This document shows positions 28,754-36,829 of a stretch of DNA of 64,000 nucleotides, piece by piece. Within the stretch, counting starts at the first letter, position 1, and the number at the start of each line of letters is the position of its first letter. Both the position numbers and the translations under genes were made by a program. A model generated the notes under the pieces. It did no database searches and was not told the origin of the DNA. It was given only the letters and a program-made list of their open reading frames with translations. Origin of the DNA: an uncultured Desulfobacterales bacterium (GTDB lineage: Bacteria > Desulfobacterota > Desulfobacteria > Desulfobacterales > JAHEIW01); contig CAMYLV010000002.1 of NCBI GenBank assembly GCA_947259495.1, positions 147,922 to 211,921 of the forward strand. The letters are read 5' to 3'.

Positions 28754-28828
28754 GGTGCGGACGACCTTTCGAGCGGCGGGTACTTTTTCAGGTAAACCAA
28801 CCCGAACGCTAACCAACACCGAATTTCC

Positions 28829-29677
28829 ATGAAAAGAATTCCTATGAAAAGACGAATTATCGTTAGTGCTATTTTAGGCGGCTTGATGGCTGCCTGGGGA
28901 TGTGCCACCCAGTCCGACGTGAACACAATCGACAATCGCCTTGCTGAGATGGAAATGCGTGACGCCCAACTGCGCCAGAACAGAAATGCGCTCAAATCCG
29001 ATCTCGAACAACGGAATCAGGAATTGAGAAAACAATCAGCCGGTTTGCGGGCGATACTTGAGGAAATGAACGAAGACATCCGGATTCTAAGTGGCCGTCT
29101 GGAAGAAATGGAATATTCCATCAAAAAGCAGCAACAGAATGCAGCAGATTTAGAAAGCAAAAGAGAAGCAAAGCTGGACAGTTTAGCAGAGCGCACCGAG
29201 GAAAATTCGGTTCGGCTCAACCGCATGGAACAATATCTCAATTTGGAATCATCCAAAAAACAGGCGGCTGTGATTACGCCGGCCGTTCCTGCCAAAAAGC
29301 CGTCATCGGAAGATGAAATCTATCGATCCGCCAAGCAAGCATTTGATCAGGGTGATTTTGATGCCGCCCGCCAAGGGTTTCAGGAATTTATCAAACGCTA
29401 TCCAAATTCAAATAATGCGGATAATGCCCAGTTCTGGATCGGCGAAATTTATTATCGCGAAAAATGGTATGAAAAGGCGATCCTGGAATATCAAAATGTG
29501 ATCGAAAAATACCCGAAGGGCAACAAAGCGCCGGCTGCGCTCTTGAAACAGGGGTTGGCATTCTCCAATATCGGCGATACGGCCAATGCGAGGCTTATTT
29601 TGCAAGAATTAAGTCGCAAGTATCCTAAATCCAATGAAGCCAGGGTTGCCGCTGAAAAATTAAAGACGTTGAAATGA
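28829..29677 (+). CDS. cpoB: CpoB/YbgF, Tol-associated TPR protein
   Basis: A 282-residue exported protein. A signal/lipoprotein-like start (AAWGC near residue 25), a long coiled coil (about residues 40-145), then tetratricopeptide-type repeats (AKQAFDQGDFDAARQGFQEF, IYYREKWYEKAILEYQ, AFSNIGDTANARLIL). In E. coli CpoB links Tol to penicillin-binding protein activity in division. The second Met (28844) is an alternative start. It is the last gene of the tol group and is followed 13 bases later by ruvC. Confidence 0.94.
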   Translation: MKRIPMKRRIIVSAILGGLMAAWGCATQSDVNTIDNRLAEMEMRDAQLRQNRNALKSDLEQRNQELRKQSAGLRAILEEMNEDIRILSGRLEEMEYSIKKQQQNAADLESKREAKLDSLAERTEENSVRLNRMEQYLNLESSKKQAAVITPAVPAKKPSSEDEIYRSAKQAFDQGDFDAARQGFQEFIKRYPNSNNADNAQFWIGEIYYREKWYEKAILEYQNVIEKYPKGNKAPAALLKQGLAFSNIGDTANARLILQELSRKYPKSNEARVAAEKLKTLK

Positions 29678-29690
29678 GCCAGACGCGAGT

Positions 29691-30188
29691 ATGGTTAAGA
29701 TTATTGGCATAGATCCCGGCCTGTCGGCAACAGGGATCGGAATTGTCAGCGGGCTAGGACCCAAAATCGTTAGCTACTCTCTTGGCTGTATTCATACTGC
29801 CAAATCCACCCCCTTACCCGATCGTCTCGATAAAATCTTTTCAAAGCTTCACCAACTGCTGATAAGTGAAAATCCAGATTTGATGGTCATTGAAGATGTT
29901 TATTCATTGAACCGATATCCGAAGTCGGGTATTATTCTGGGGCAGGTGACCGGCGTTATCCAGCTGGCCGGATTTCACGCGGCCGTACCCGCCATTGAAG
30001 TACCGGTCAGAGAGGCCAAACAAATTCTGACAGGCAACGGCAACGCCAGCAAAGCCCAGCTTGAAAAAGCGGTGCGGCATCGCCTGAATCATAAAACACG
30101 CATCAAACCCGTGCATGCATCCGATGCGGTGGGTCTGGCGCTAATCGGGTTGTATCGCTATCAGGATAGCTTGCGTGCCGTTAAGTAG
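29691..30188 (+). CDS. ruvC: Holliday junction endonuclease RuvC
   Basis: A 165-residue nuclease. The acidic catalytic residues are seen as Asp8 in IIGIDPGLSATG, Glu68 in VIEDVYSLNR and the C-terminal Asp in HASDAVGLA. It resolves Holliday junctions that RuvAB have moved. Starts 13 bases after cpoB; ruvA follows after about 110 bases. Confidence 0.97.
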   Translation: MVKIIGIDPGLSATGIGIVSGLGPKIVSYSLGCIHTAKSTPLPDRLDKIFSKLHQLLISENPDLMVIEDVYSLNRYPKSGIILGQVTGVIQLAGFHAAVPAIEVPVREAKQILTGNGNASKAQLEKAVRHRLNHKTRIKPVHASDAVGLALIGLYRYQDSLRAVK

Positions 30189-30299
30189 TTGTTATGCGTT
30201 ATTTGCTGTTTGTTTTTCGATAGGTCATGCAAGACGAATCAGTCACAATAACAAATAGCGCAGAACCGATGAGATACGGAGTTGGAGCGAAGCGACAAC

Positions 30300-30923
30300 A
30301 TGATCGGTTACATCGAAGGTAAAATTTTAAAAAAGGAAGATGAACGGGTGCTGGTGCTGGCCAATCAGGTGGGGTATGAAATTTTGCTTCCGGCCTTTGT
30401 GATGGAAACCATAAAACCCCAAAAAGCCGGTGATGAAATCGCCCTTTATGTATTTTATCAACAGACCGAACGGCAACCCAAACCGATTTTAATCGGGTTT
30501 AATCTGGAAGCCGAAAAAGAGTTTTTCCAGTCTTTCATTTCGGTGGAGGATATCGGGCCACTAAAGGCTGTCAAAGCCTTAAGCGTTCCGGTCAGTGAGG
30601 TCGCCCGGGCAATTGAGAATCGTGACGTTCACAGCCTCACCCGGCTCAAAGGCATTGGCACACGAACGGCTCAGAAAATCATCGCCACCCTTGAAGGCAA
30701 GATGGGCAAATTTGCGCTGATTCGTAAAGCAGACAAACGGGAAACGAATGTTGCGGAGGATTTTACAGAGCAGGTATTTGAAGTACTCGTCAAACAGCTC
30801 GGCCATAAGACGTCTGATGCCAAGCGTATGATTGCCGATGCATTTGGACGCAAACAGGCGATAAGTTCGCCCGAGGAACTATTGGATGAAATCTACCGCG
30901 GCGAACAAAAATATAACAGATAA
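30300..30923 (+). CDS. ruvA: Holliday junction branch-migration protein RuvA
   Basis: A 207-residue protein from the ATG at 30300 (MIGYIEGKILKK), the canonical start of the family; a TTG at 30282 is less likely. An OB-fold N-terminal domain, two helix-hairpin-helix motifs (LKGIGTRTAQKII is the second) and a C-terminal RuvB-binding domain are seen. It binds the four-way junction as a tetramer and recruits RuvB, whose gene follows 20 bases later. Confidence 0.97.
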   Translation: MIGYIEGKILKKEDERVLVLANQVGYEILLPAFVMETIKPQKAGDEIALYVFYQQTERQPKPILIGFNLEAEKEFFQSFISVEDIGPLKAVKALSVPVSEVARAIENRDVHSLTRLKGIGTRTAQKIIATLEGKMGKFALIRKADKRETNVAEDFTEQVFEVLVKQLGHKTSDAKRMIADAFGRKQAISSPEELLDEIYRGEQKYNR

Positions 30924-30943
30924 CGAATTAGGTGGAGTGACAC

Positions 30944-31987
30944 ATGTCTGATGATGTCATTAAATATTCTTCTGAAAGTCAAGGGCTGATTTCCGGTGTA
31001 GTTTTGACCGAAGATCAGGAGTCCGATATTCTATCGTTGCGGCCGGAGCGGCTTTCAGATTATGTCGGCCAGGAAGAAGTTGTCGAAACCTTAAAAATTG
31101 CAATTCAGGCAGCCACTCAACGCGATGAACCCATGGATCATGTTTTATTTCACGGCCCGCCGGGTCTCGGGAAAACAACTTTGGCCCACATTATTGCTAA
31201 TGAAATGCAAGGCAAACTCACGGTGACTTCCGGTCCGGCCCTTGAAAAAGGCGGCGATCTGGTCGGTATTCTCACCCATCTTGAAGTCGGTGACATTTTA
31301 TTTATCGACGAAATTCATCGGACCCCCAAAGCGGTTGAGGAATTTATGTATCCGGCCATGGAGGACTTTGCCATTGACTTTATTTTCGACAAAGGCGTTC
31401 ATGCGCGCAGCCATCGCTACCGGCTGAACCGTTTTACGCTGGTGGGAGCCACCACGCGCGTGGGGCTGTTAACAGCGCCGTTGCGGGATCGCTTTGTCAT
31501 TTTTCGCAGTCTTGATTTTTACCATGACGATGATCTCGTAAAAATTGCCAGACGTTCAGCCAAATTACTGAATGTCAAAATCGATACCGCCGGCGCTGCG
31601 GAACTGGCGCAGCGCTCCAGAGGGACACCCCGAATCGTGAATCGACTGCTTAAACGGGTGCGGGATTTCAGCCAGGTCAAAGCCGATGGTGTCATTACAC
31701 AAGCGACGGTTGAAGGCGCCCTTGAGTTGGAGGGGGTCGACAAAAGAGGCCTTACAGATCTGGATCGCCGCTATTTGAAAACAATAATTGAATTTTATAC
31801 CGGCGGCCCTGTTGGAATTGAAGCAATTGCGGCCACTTTACAGGAAGAATCCGATACGCTGGTGGATATTGTCGAACCCTATCTGCTGAAGATTGGGTTT
31901 GTTCTGCGGACCTCATCCGGTAGAAAAGCGACTGAGGCGGCTTACAAACATTTAGGGTTTCGGGTGCAAAGCAAACTGTTTCGTTAA
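30944..31987 (+). CDS. ruvB: Holliday junction helicase RuvB
   Basis: A 347-residue AAA+ motor: [11 protein letters not shown] at residues 33-43, Walker [11 protein letters not shown] at 71-80, Walker [10 protein letters not shown], sensor GATTRVGLL and arginine finger in APLRDRF. The C-terminal winged helix has [17 protein letters not shown] (part). It drives branch migration together with RuvA. Length is usual. Confidence 0.98.
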   Translation: MSDDVIKYSSESQGLISGVVLTEDQESDILSLRPERLSDYVGQEEVVETLKIAIQAATQRDEPMDHVLFHGPPGLGKTTLAHIIANEMQGKLTVTSGPALEKGGDLVGILTHLEVGDILFIDEIHRTPKAVEEFMYPAMEDFAIDFIFDKGVHARSHRYRLNRFTLVGATTRVGLLTAPLRDRFVIFRSLDFYHDDDLVKIARRSAKLLNVKIDTAGAAELAQRSRGTPRIVNRLLKRVRDFSQVKADGVITQATVEGALELEGVDKRGLTDLDRRYLKTIIEFYTGGPVGIEAIAATLQEESDTLVDIVEPYLLKIGFVLRTSSGRKATEAAYKHLGFRVQSKLFR

Positions 31988-32011
31988 GGGCATTCTTTTA
32001 AATTGATAATT

Positions 32012-32120
32012 CCCTGTAGCTCGCTACAGGGTCACCCACCGATTCTCTTTCCTTGGGGAGAGGGTTAGGGTGAGGGGAAAAGATTAAATCAAATTTGATA
32101 CCCTGCAGCAAGCTGCAGGG
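32012..32120. repeat. Two similar 20-bp hairpins flanking a REP-like sequence
   Basis: CCCTGTAGCTCGCTACAGGG (32012-32031) and CCCTGCAGCAAGCTGCAGGG (32101-32120) are the same hairpin with compensatory changes. Between them is GGGGAGAGGGTTAGGGTGAG, a sequence that recurs in many genomes as a repetitive extragenic element. The group fills the gap between ruvB and the DUF62 gene. Confidence 0.8.
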
Positions 32121-32132
32121 AAGTTCATTACC

Positions 32133-32936
32133 ATGGCAGTCATTACGATTCTAACGGATTTTGGCACCGCTGACGAATACGTCGGGGTGATGAAAGGCGT
32201 ATTGCTCTCGATTTGCCCCTCGGTATCGGTAATCGACATCACGCATCAGATCGAACCGCAGGATATCACCCAGGCCGCCTATCTGATACCCGCTTATTTT
32301 CATTTTTTCCCAGAAGGGACGGTCCACATCGTGGTTGTTGATCCGGGTGTTGGAAGCCAACGCGCTGTTCTGGCAGTTCACCTTCGCCAGCATTTTTTTA
32401 TCGCGCCGGACAATGGTGTCTTAAGCCTTTTGCTGAGTGATCAAAAATCTGATAAGATTATTCGTGTAAGCAATTCGGATTATTTTCTTGAGCCGCTGAG
32501 CGCGACATTCCACGGGCGAGATATTTTCGCTGCTTTGGGCGCCCATGTGGCGTGTGGCACGAAACTTGACGCGCTTGGTGCCAGAATCAGGGTCCAGGAC
32601 ATCGTGCATCTGACCGATCTGACGTGTCAGGTATCTGAAAAGGGCGAGCTGGTCGGAAAAATCGTATCGATTGATCGTTTCGGTAATCTGATAACCAATA
32701 TTGCTGCGATTCACCTGAGCGCTTTTTGTCGATCCGGGGCCTCCGAGCAGCTCCGAATTCGCATCGGATCGCTGGCAATTTGCGGTCTGGCGAATACTTA
32801 CGCGGATGCAGCACCGGCGTCGCCACTGGCGCTGATCGGCAGTCGCGGGTATTTGGAAATTGCCGTAAACTGTGGTAGTGCTCAAAAGCAGTTGAAAGTC
32901 TGCAAGGGCGATCTTGTACGCATAACGTTATTATGA
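32133..32936 (+). CDS. DUF62 SAM hydroxide adenosyltransferase (SAM hydrolase)
   Basis: A 267-residue protein of the fluorinase/chlorinase superfamily. LTDFGTADEYVGVMKG and VVVDPGVGSQR give the Asp and Arg of the catalytic group, and TFHGRDIFAALGAH the His. In characterised DUF62 members these three residues mark enzymes that split S-adenosylmethionine to adenosine and methionine using hydroxide, rather than halogenases. The cellular purpose is unclear. It overlaps the next gene by four bases (ATGA). Confidence 0.93.
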   Translation: MAVITILTDFGTADEYVGVMKGVLLSICPSVSVIDITHQIEPQDITQAAYLIPAYFHFFPEGTVHIVVVDPGVGSQRAVLAVHLRQHFFIAPDNGVLSLLLSDQKSDKIIRVSNSDYFLEPLSATFHGRDIFAALGAHVACGTKLDALGARIRVQDIVHLTDLTCQVSEKGELVGKIVSIDRFGNLITNIAAIHLSAFCRSGASEQLRIRIGSLAICGLANTYADAAPASPLALIGSRGYLEIAVNCGSAQKQLKVCKGDLVRITLL

Positions 32937-33982
32937 ACCTTGATGAGTTTAAGAAAACAATTCGTCGTGGAGCTGATAGACGCTGGACGCTATTATTTAT
33001 CGGCGATCACGGCAATGTCATCACCTTAAAGCGATTTAAAACCATTATTGCTGCGGCGGGGTGTTTGTTTTGCCTGGCGTTTGTATTCGTGGGTGTCCTT
33101 TTTTTTAGCAACCAAAAAATTCTAAAAGAAAATAAAGACCTGCAAATACGGTCTCAGAATTCACAACAGCAAATTGAGACCTTGCGCCATGAAAAAGAAA
33201 TTTTGATGGCCCGTCTGGTGATAGCTGAATCCAGGGCCAAAGAAAACATTGCTGAAAATCGACTGTCCCGAAAAAGTGTAACAGCTGCCAAACCGGCCAA
33301 CGCTCAGCCTCAGGCGGTGGCCAAATCCAGGTTGGTCCGAGAACGCCAAAAAGAACCGCCTGTTGCCCGGGCGCGCCGGTCCCAACCTGTAGACAATCAG
33401 ACGCTTGATGCAGAAGCAGTTATGGGAGTGGCAGTTGAAAACTTTAAGGTCTCACGTGAATCTGACAATGCGAACTTAATGGCCCAGTTCAAAATAAAAA
33501 ATACCAGCCAGGGATACCAGCGGGTAGCTGGTAATGCCGTTGTCGTACTAAAGAGTGCTGATCTTGAGAAAAAACAATGGCTGGTGATGCCGGTCGTAGA
33601 GCTTGCCGGCAATAAACCTGCCGGAAAGCGCGGCAAGCGTTTTTCAATCAAGCGCTTTCGCACCATGAATTTTACCTCCCGAGCGCCAAATTATGCAGAT
33701 CAGTTTCAAACAGCTGCGGTCTACGTGTTTAGCGAAACCGGAAAATTGCTGTTGGAGCAGAACTTTGCAATAAAATTGCTTCCCCTGCCGGTTGTTTCAT
33801 CGGAGTCGCCAGCCGAGGATACCCCACCCCGTGAAGCGCAGCCTGCTGAAATATCTCCCCGACAACCACCCGCTCGGCAAAAGCCCCCTCAGGAAGCGCC
33901 CGCCAGTGCGCCGACCCCCGGAGAAGTGCCCGCCGGCGATGATATTCTTGATGCCTTAGATGACGCCCCGCCGGTATTTTGA
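32933..33982 (+). CDS. Membrane protein with coiled coil and Pro-rich tail, unknown function
   Basis: A 349-residue protein with a cytoplasmic basic N-terminus, one transmembrane helix (about residues 39-60), a coiled coil (about 63-110), a Lys/Arg/Pro-rich linker, a beta-rich domain (AVENFKVSRESDNANLMAQF, part) and a Pro-rich tail after about residue 290. I do not recognise a characterised family; a scaffold or envelope role is possible. It is translationally coupled to the DUF62 gene by an ATGA overlap. It is followed by a palindromic repeat. Confidence 0.8.
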   Translation: MNLDEFKKTIRRGADRRWTLLFIGDHGNVITLKRFKTIIAAAGCLFCLAFVFVGVLFFSNQKILKENKDLQIRSQNSQQQIETLRHEKEILMARLVIAESRAKENIAENRLSRKSVTAAKPANAQPQAVAKSRLVRERQKEPPVARARRSQPVDNQTLDAEAVMGVAVENFKVSRESDNANLMAQFKIKNTSQGYQRVAGNAVVVLKSADLEKKQWLVMPVVELAGNKPAGKRGKRFSIKRFRTMNFTSRAPNYADQFQTAAVYVFSETGKLLLEQNFAIKLLPLPVVSSESPAEDTPPREAQPAEISPRQPPARQKPPQEAPASAPTPGEVPAGDDILDALDDAPPVF

Positions 33983-33985
33983 TTA

Positions 33986-34096
33986 TTAGGTTTCAGGTGT
34001 CGGGTGTCAGTAAAAGGTGACATCACGCGAAATTGATAGTTTTTAACATCATAAGTTCTTCATTCTGACACCTGAAAACTGACACCTGACATCTAA
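33986..34096. repeat. Palindrome of AGGTGTCAG units between convergent genes
   Basis: The left arm has TTAGGTTTCAGGTGTCGGG and the right arm ends in CTGACACCTGACATCTAA, so the ends pair over about 30 bases with interruptions. The unit AGGTGTCAG and its complement are each repeated at least twice. It fills the space between the stop codons at 33982 and 34099. Confidence 0.8.
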
Positions 34097-34098
34097 TT

Positions 34099-34710
34099 TT
34101 ATTCATCGCCGGCTTCCAGCTGATCCACAAAAGCGCCCACCTTTAAGTCGCCGCTTTCAAAGTTTTCAAATGTGAGGTCCTGAAAGGCAACGTGTCGCTT
34201 TTTTCTGAGGATTTCAAATATTTCAAGATAATTTAAAATAATACGTCTGCGCCAGCTTAAATTGAGCCGGGCAGCATAGTGCCGGATGTCGGTTTCCTGA
34301 CCCTCGATTTCCAAAAACGTGCCATAGGGCATGGTATCCAGGAAAAATGCTGTTTGGCCCAGAATCATGGTTTCGCGCCATTTTTCGTAGCGCTGAACAG
34401 ATTGCAGGCCCACGCTGTTCAGAATCTGATTCATGGTCTTAAAATCGGAAACCTCGACTTCCAGTTCATTGAAGATTTTAAAATCCCGGCTGGCCGCCGC
34501 CGGTTTGGATTTAAACGTTAAAATCGCCTTTTTGTCCTGGCGCAGGCGCAACAGAGAATGCTTCTTGATCAGGTTATGGCCGTCATCTTCATAACGAATA
34601 TTGTTCTCATAGACACGCCCCATCGATCTGGCCCCCAGGCCTGTTATACGGTGCTGCATGCGTTCGATGTCGTCCAGAAAAAATTTGACCTCTACTTCAC
34701 GTTTTTCCAT
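34099..34710 (-). CDS. CYTH-domain protein, class IV adenylate cyclase-like (CyaB)
   Basis: A 203-residue protein with the CYTH signature EVEVKF (residues 5-10, ExExK) and further charged strand motifs LLRLRQDKKAILTFKSK (part), FNELEVEV and FLEIEGQE. CYTH enzymes bind triphosphates and divalent metals; the bacterial CyaB type can act as adenylate cyclase, while related proteins hydrolyse thiamine triphosphate or tripolyphosphate. Which applies here cannot be told. A C-terminal extension of about 35 residues is present. It is transcribed away from rplM. Confidence 0.87.
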   Translation of the reverse strand: MEKREVEVKFFLDDIERMQHRITGLGARSMGRVYENNIRYEDDGHNLIKKHSLLRLRQDKKAILTFKSKPAAASRDFKIFNELEVEVSDFKTMNQILNSVGLQSVQRYEKWRETMILGQTAFFLDTMPYGTFLEIEGQETDIRHYAARLNLSWRRRIILNYLEIFEILRKKRHVAFQDLTFENFESGDLKVGAFVDQLEAGDE

Positions 34711-34746
34711 TTTAGGTATACCTAATTTTTTTATACATATTCAAAT

Positions 34747-34849
34747 TATACTGCATTTCATAATAATGTTCCGGATTACGGAATTGGGGTATAAGTGGTT
34801 GTAGGAAAAATTTTGGCATAACAGAACGTTTTTTTGACAACCACTATAT
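34747..34849 (+). repeat. Structured 104-bp repeat, copy B
   Basis: The same layout as copy A (14614-14717): starts TATACTG, small TTCCG hairpin, long stem AGTGGTTGT...ACAACCACT and end CTATAT. The stem pair before GGTTGT is T-A here and G-C in copy A, a compensatory change. The inner arms are more diverged than in A and C. It lies between the CYTH gene and the rplM promoter. Confidence 0.88.
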
Positions 34850-34905
34850 GCTGGACAATAAAATCAAAATTAAAGGATTGTAAAGGGCCAATTTCATTTT
34901 TTTTC

Positions 34906-34934
34906 TTGACATCACACGATATTTTGCTTAGGTT
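34906..34934 (+). promoter_or_regulatory. Candidate promoter of rplM-rpsI
   Basis: TTGACA (34906-34911), a 17-base spacer and TAGGTT (34929-34934) lie 33 bases before the GTG start of rplM. Confidence 0.55.
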
Positions 34935-34966
34935 TGCCGGATTATTTAATTTGAGGAGCCCTAAAG

Positions 34967-35404
34967 GTGAAAAAATATTCATTCAGTGCCAAGCGTTCGG
35001 ATAACCCGCAAAAGTGGTATGTCATTGATGCAAATGGAGCTGTGCTGGGCAGGCTTGCTTCACAGGTGGCGCAGCGATTGCGCGGCAAACATAACCCGCG
35101 GTTCACGCCCCACGTAGACAGCGGCGATTGGGTGATTGTGGTTAATGCCGCTAAAATCACTCTGAGCGGCCGCAAAATGGATCAAAAGATTTATTATCGT
35201 CATAGTGGATACATCGGCGGTTTAAAGGAAATAACCGCAAAGGATCTTCTGGAAAAGCAGCCGGAGGCGCTGGTGCGATCAGCCGTCAAAGGGATGTTGC
35301 CCAAGAATAAACTCGGACGGCAGCTTTTTAAAAAACTGAAAGTGTATGCCGGCGACGCGCATCCACATGAGGCCCAGCAGCCTGAAACCCTAATCGTCTC
35401 TTAA
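34967..35404 (+). CDS. rplM: Ribosomal protein uL13
   Basis: A 145-residue L13 starting at GTG (34967) with GAGGAG about eight bases upstream. Conserved segments [39 protein letters not shown]-like and [19 protein letters not shown] are present. L13 is an early assembly protein of the large subunit. It forms the usual two-gene operon with rpsI. Confidence 0.98.
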   Translation: MKKYSFSAKRSDNPQKWYVIDANGAVLGRLASQVAQRLRGKHNPRFTPHVDSGDWVIVVNAAKITLSGRKMDQKIYYRHSGYIGGLKEITAKDLLEKQPEALVRSAVKGMLPKNKLGRQLFKKLKVYAGDAHPHEAQQPETLIVS

Positions 35405-35442
35405 AACAACGAAACCGAATAACCCGTTTGTCGAGGAACCCA

Positions 35443-35838
35443 ATGCCAAAAGAAAACATCTATTACGCTACCGGTAAACGCAAAAACGCTATTGCCAAAA
35501 CGTGGCTGACACCCGGAAGCGGCAAAATCATCATCAATAAGCGTCCTTTAGAGGACTATTTTCCGCTCGAAACATTGCGAACCGATTTGCAGGAACCCTT
35601 TAAGTTAACCAACACAGCCGGTTCCTTTGACGTGAATGTCAGCGTTAGAGGCGGCGGTATTGCCGGTCAGGCCGGAGCGGTTCGTCACGGAATTACCAAA
35701 GCGCTCATATTGACAGACGCGGGGCTGAGGACATCCTTGAAAAAGGCCGGATTTGTCAAACGCGATCCCCGGGTCAAAGAAAGAAAAAAATACGGCCAGA
35801 AGGGTGCCCGGGCGCGGTTTCAATTTTCCAAACGTTAA
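35443..35838 (+). CDS. rpsI: Ribosomal protein uS9
   Basis: A 131-residue S9 from the ATG at 35443 ([18 protein letters not shown]), which has GAGGAA at the correct spacing. The C-terminus ends [10 protein letters not shown], with the basic tail that reaches the P-site tRNA. A TTG at 35428 in frame would contain the ribosome site inside the gene and is rejected. Followed by a terminator. Confidence 0.98.
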   Translation: MPKENIYYATGKRKNAIAKTWLTPGSGKIIINKRPLEDYFPLETLRTDLQEPFKLTNTAGSFDVNVSVRGGGIAGQAGAVRHGITKALILTDAGLRTSLKKAGFVKRDPRVKERKKYGQKGARARFQFSKR

Positions 35839-35859
35839 AATACTTTTTTTGCCAGGTTG

Positions 35860-35893
35860 AAAAGGGGACAGGCAAAAGCCTAGCCCCTTTTTT
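35860..35893 (+). terminator. Terminator of rplM-rpsI
   Basis: The stem AAAAGGGG...AGGC / GCCT...CCCCTTTT with a short loop is followed by a T-run, 22 bases after rpsI. Confidence 0.88.
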
Positions 35894-35994
35894 ATTGCCA
35901 GCGGTTGGGCGATTATTGTCATCGGCAACGGCATTGCGTTCATATTTTTCAAGGATTGCAGAACGCTTAACCGCAAATCGTCTCAACAGGGGGA

Positions 35995-36780
35995 ATGACA
36001 TTGGAAAAAGAAGTTTGGTTGCAGAACCTGACCTGGGAGGATGTTAAACAGAAAACCACCGCAAGCCAGGGAACCATTATCCTGCCCATCGGCAGTACCG
36101 AACAGCATGGAGCGCATCTGCCGGTCGGAACCGATACAATGGTGGCCAATGCGATTGCCGAAGCGGCGGCCCTGAAAGCCGGGATCCTGGTCGCCCCACC
36201 GCTGTGGTTTGGTTGGAGCCCCCATCATCTGGTTCTTCCCGGTACCATTACGATAAGGGCCGAGGTGCTGATCGAGGTTGCTTTTGACGTGATCAAATCC
36301 CTGTCTAACCATAATTTCGACAAATTTATTCTGCTCAACGGTCATCGGATTGTCAACGTAGCCTGGATGCAAATCGCAGCCGAAAGAGCGAAAAGGGAGT
36401 TGGGCGTTAAGGTGATTATATTCGACCCGGCTTACATGTCGAAAGAATTCACGGGCGATATGGAATGGGGAGAAGTGGGCCATGCCGAAGAGATTGAGGG
36501 TTCGCACATGTGGTATTGTCACCCGGATCTGGTGAAGATGGAAAGAGCCCGGGATAACCCCCACCAGCATGATCGCATTTATCATGTTGACCCAAGGTAT
36601 TCCGGTGATACCCTTTGTTATGTGCCCAGCAGCCCGGCCGAAATGGAAAGATTGGCAGAAAAATCAGGCGGAACCTCAGGCGAGTCAACAAAGGCTTCTC
36701 AAGAGCTTGGACAGAAATATCACCAACATCTGGTTGATCGCATGCTGGAGGCTATCGCGTTTTTACAGAAACTGGCCTAA
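35995..36780 (+). CDS. Creatininase-family amidohydrolase
   Basis: A 261-residue protein with LPIGSTEQHGAHLPVGTDT, whose Glu, His and Asp are metal ligands in creatininase, followed by GWSPHH and AEEIEGS. The usual NGHGGN motif reads NGHRIVN, a change next to a metal-ligand His. Family members open cyclic amides (creatinine) or act on related C-N bonds, and the substrate here is unknown. The start may be the ATG at 35995 or the TTG at 36001, which is better spaced from the AGGGGG site. It is convergent with the biotin carboxylase gene, 49 bp away. Confidence 0.87.
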   Translation: MTLEKEVWLQNLTWEDVKQKTTASQGTIILPIGSTEQHGAHLPVGTDTMVANAIAEAAALKAGILVAPPLWFGWSPHHLVLPGTITIRAEVLIEVAFDVIKSLSNHNFDKFILLNGHRIVNVAWMQIAAERAKRELGVKVIIFDPAYMSKEFTGDMEWGEVGHAEEIEGSHMWYCHPDLVKMERARDNPHQHDRIYHVDPRYSGDTLCYVPSSPAEMERLAEKSGGTSGESTKASQELGQKYHQHLVDRMLEAIAFLQKLA

Positions 36781-36829
36781 CCCATAGCGGATGATTTGAA
36801 ATCAAAAACCGATTTTGTTAAAGTAGGCG

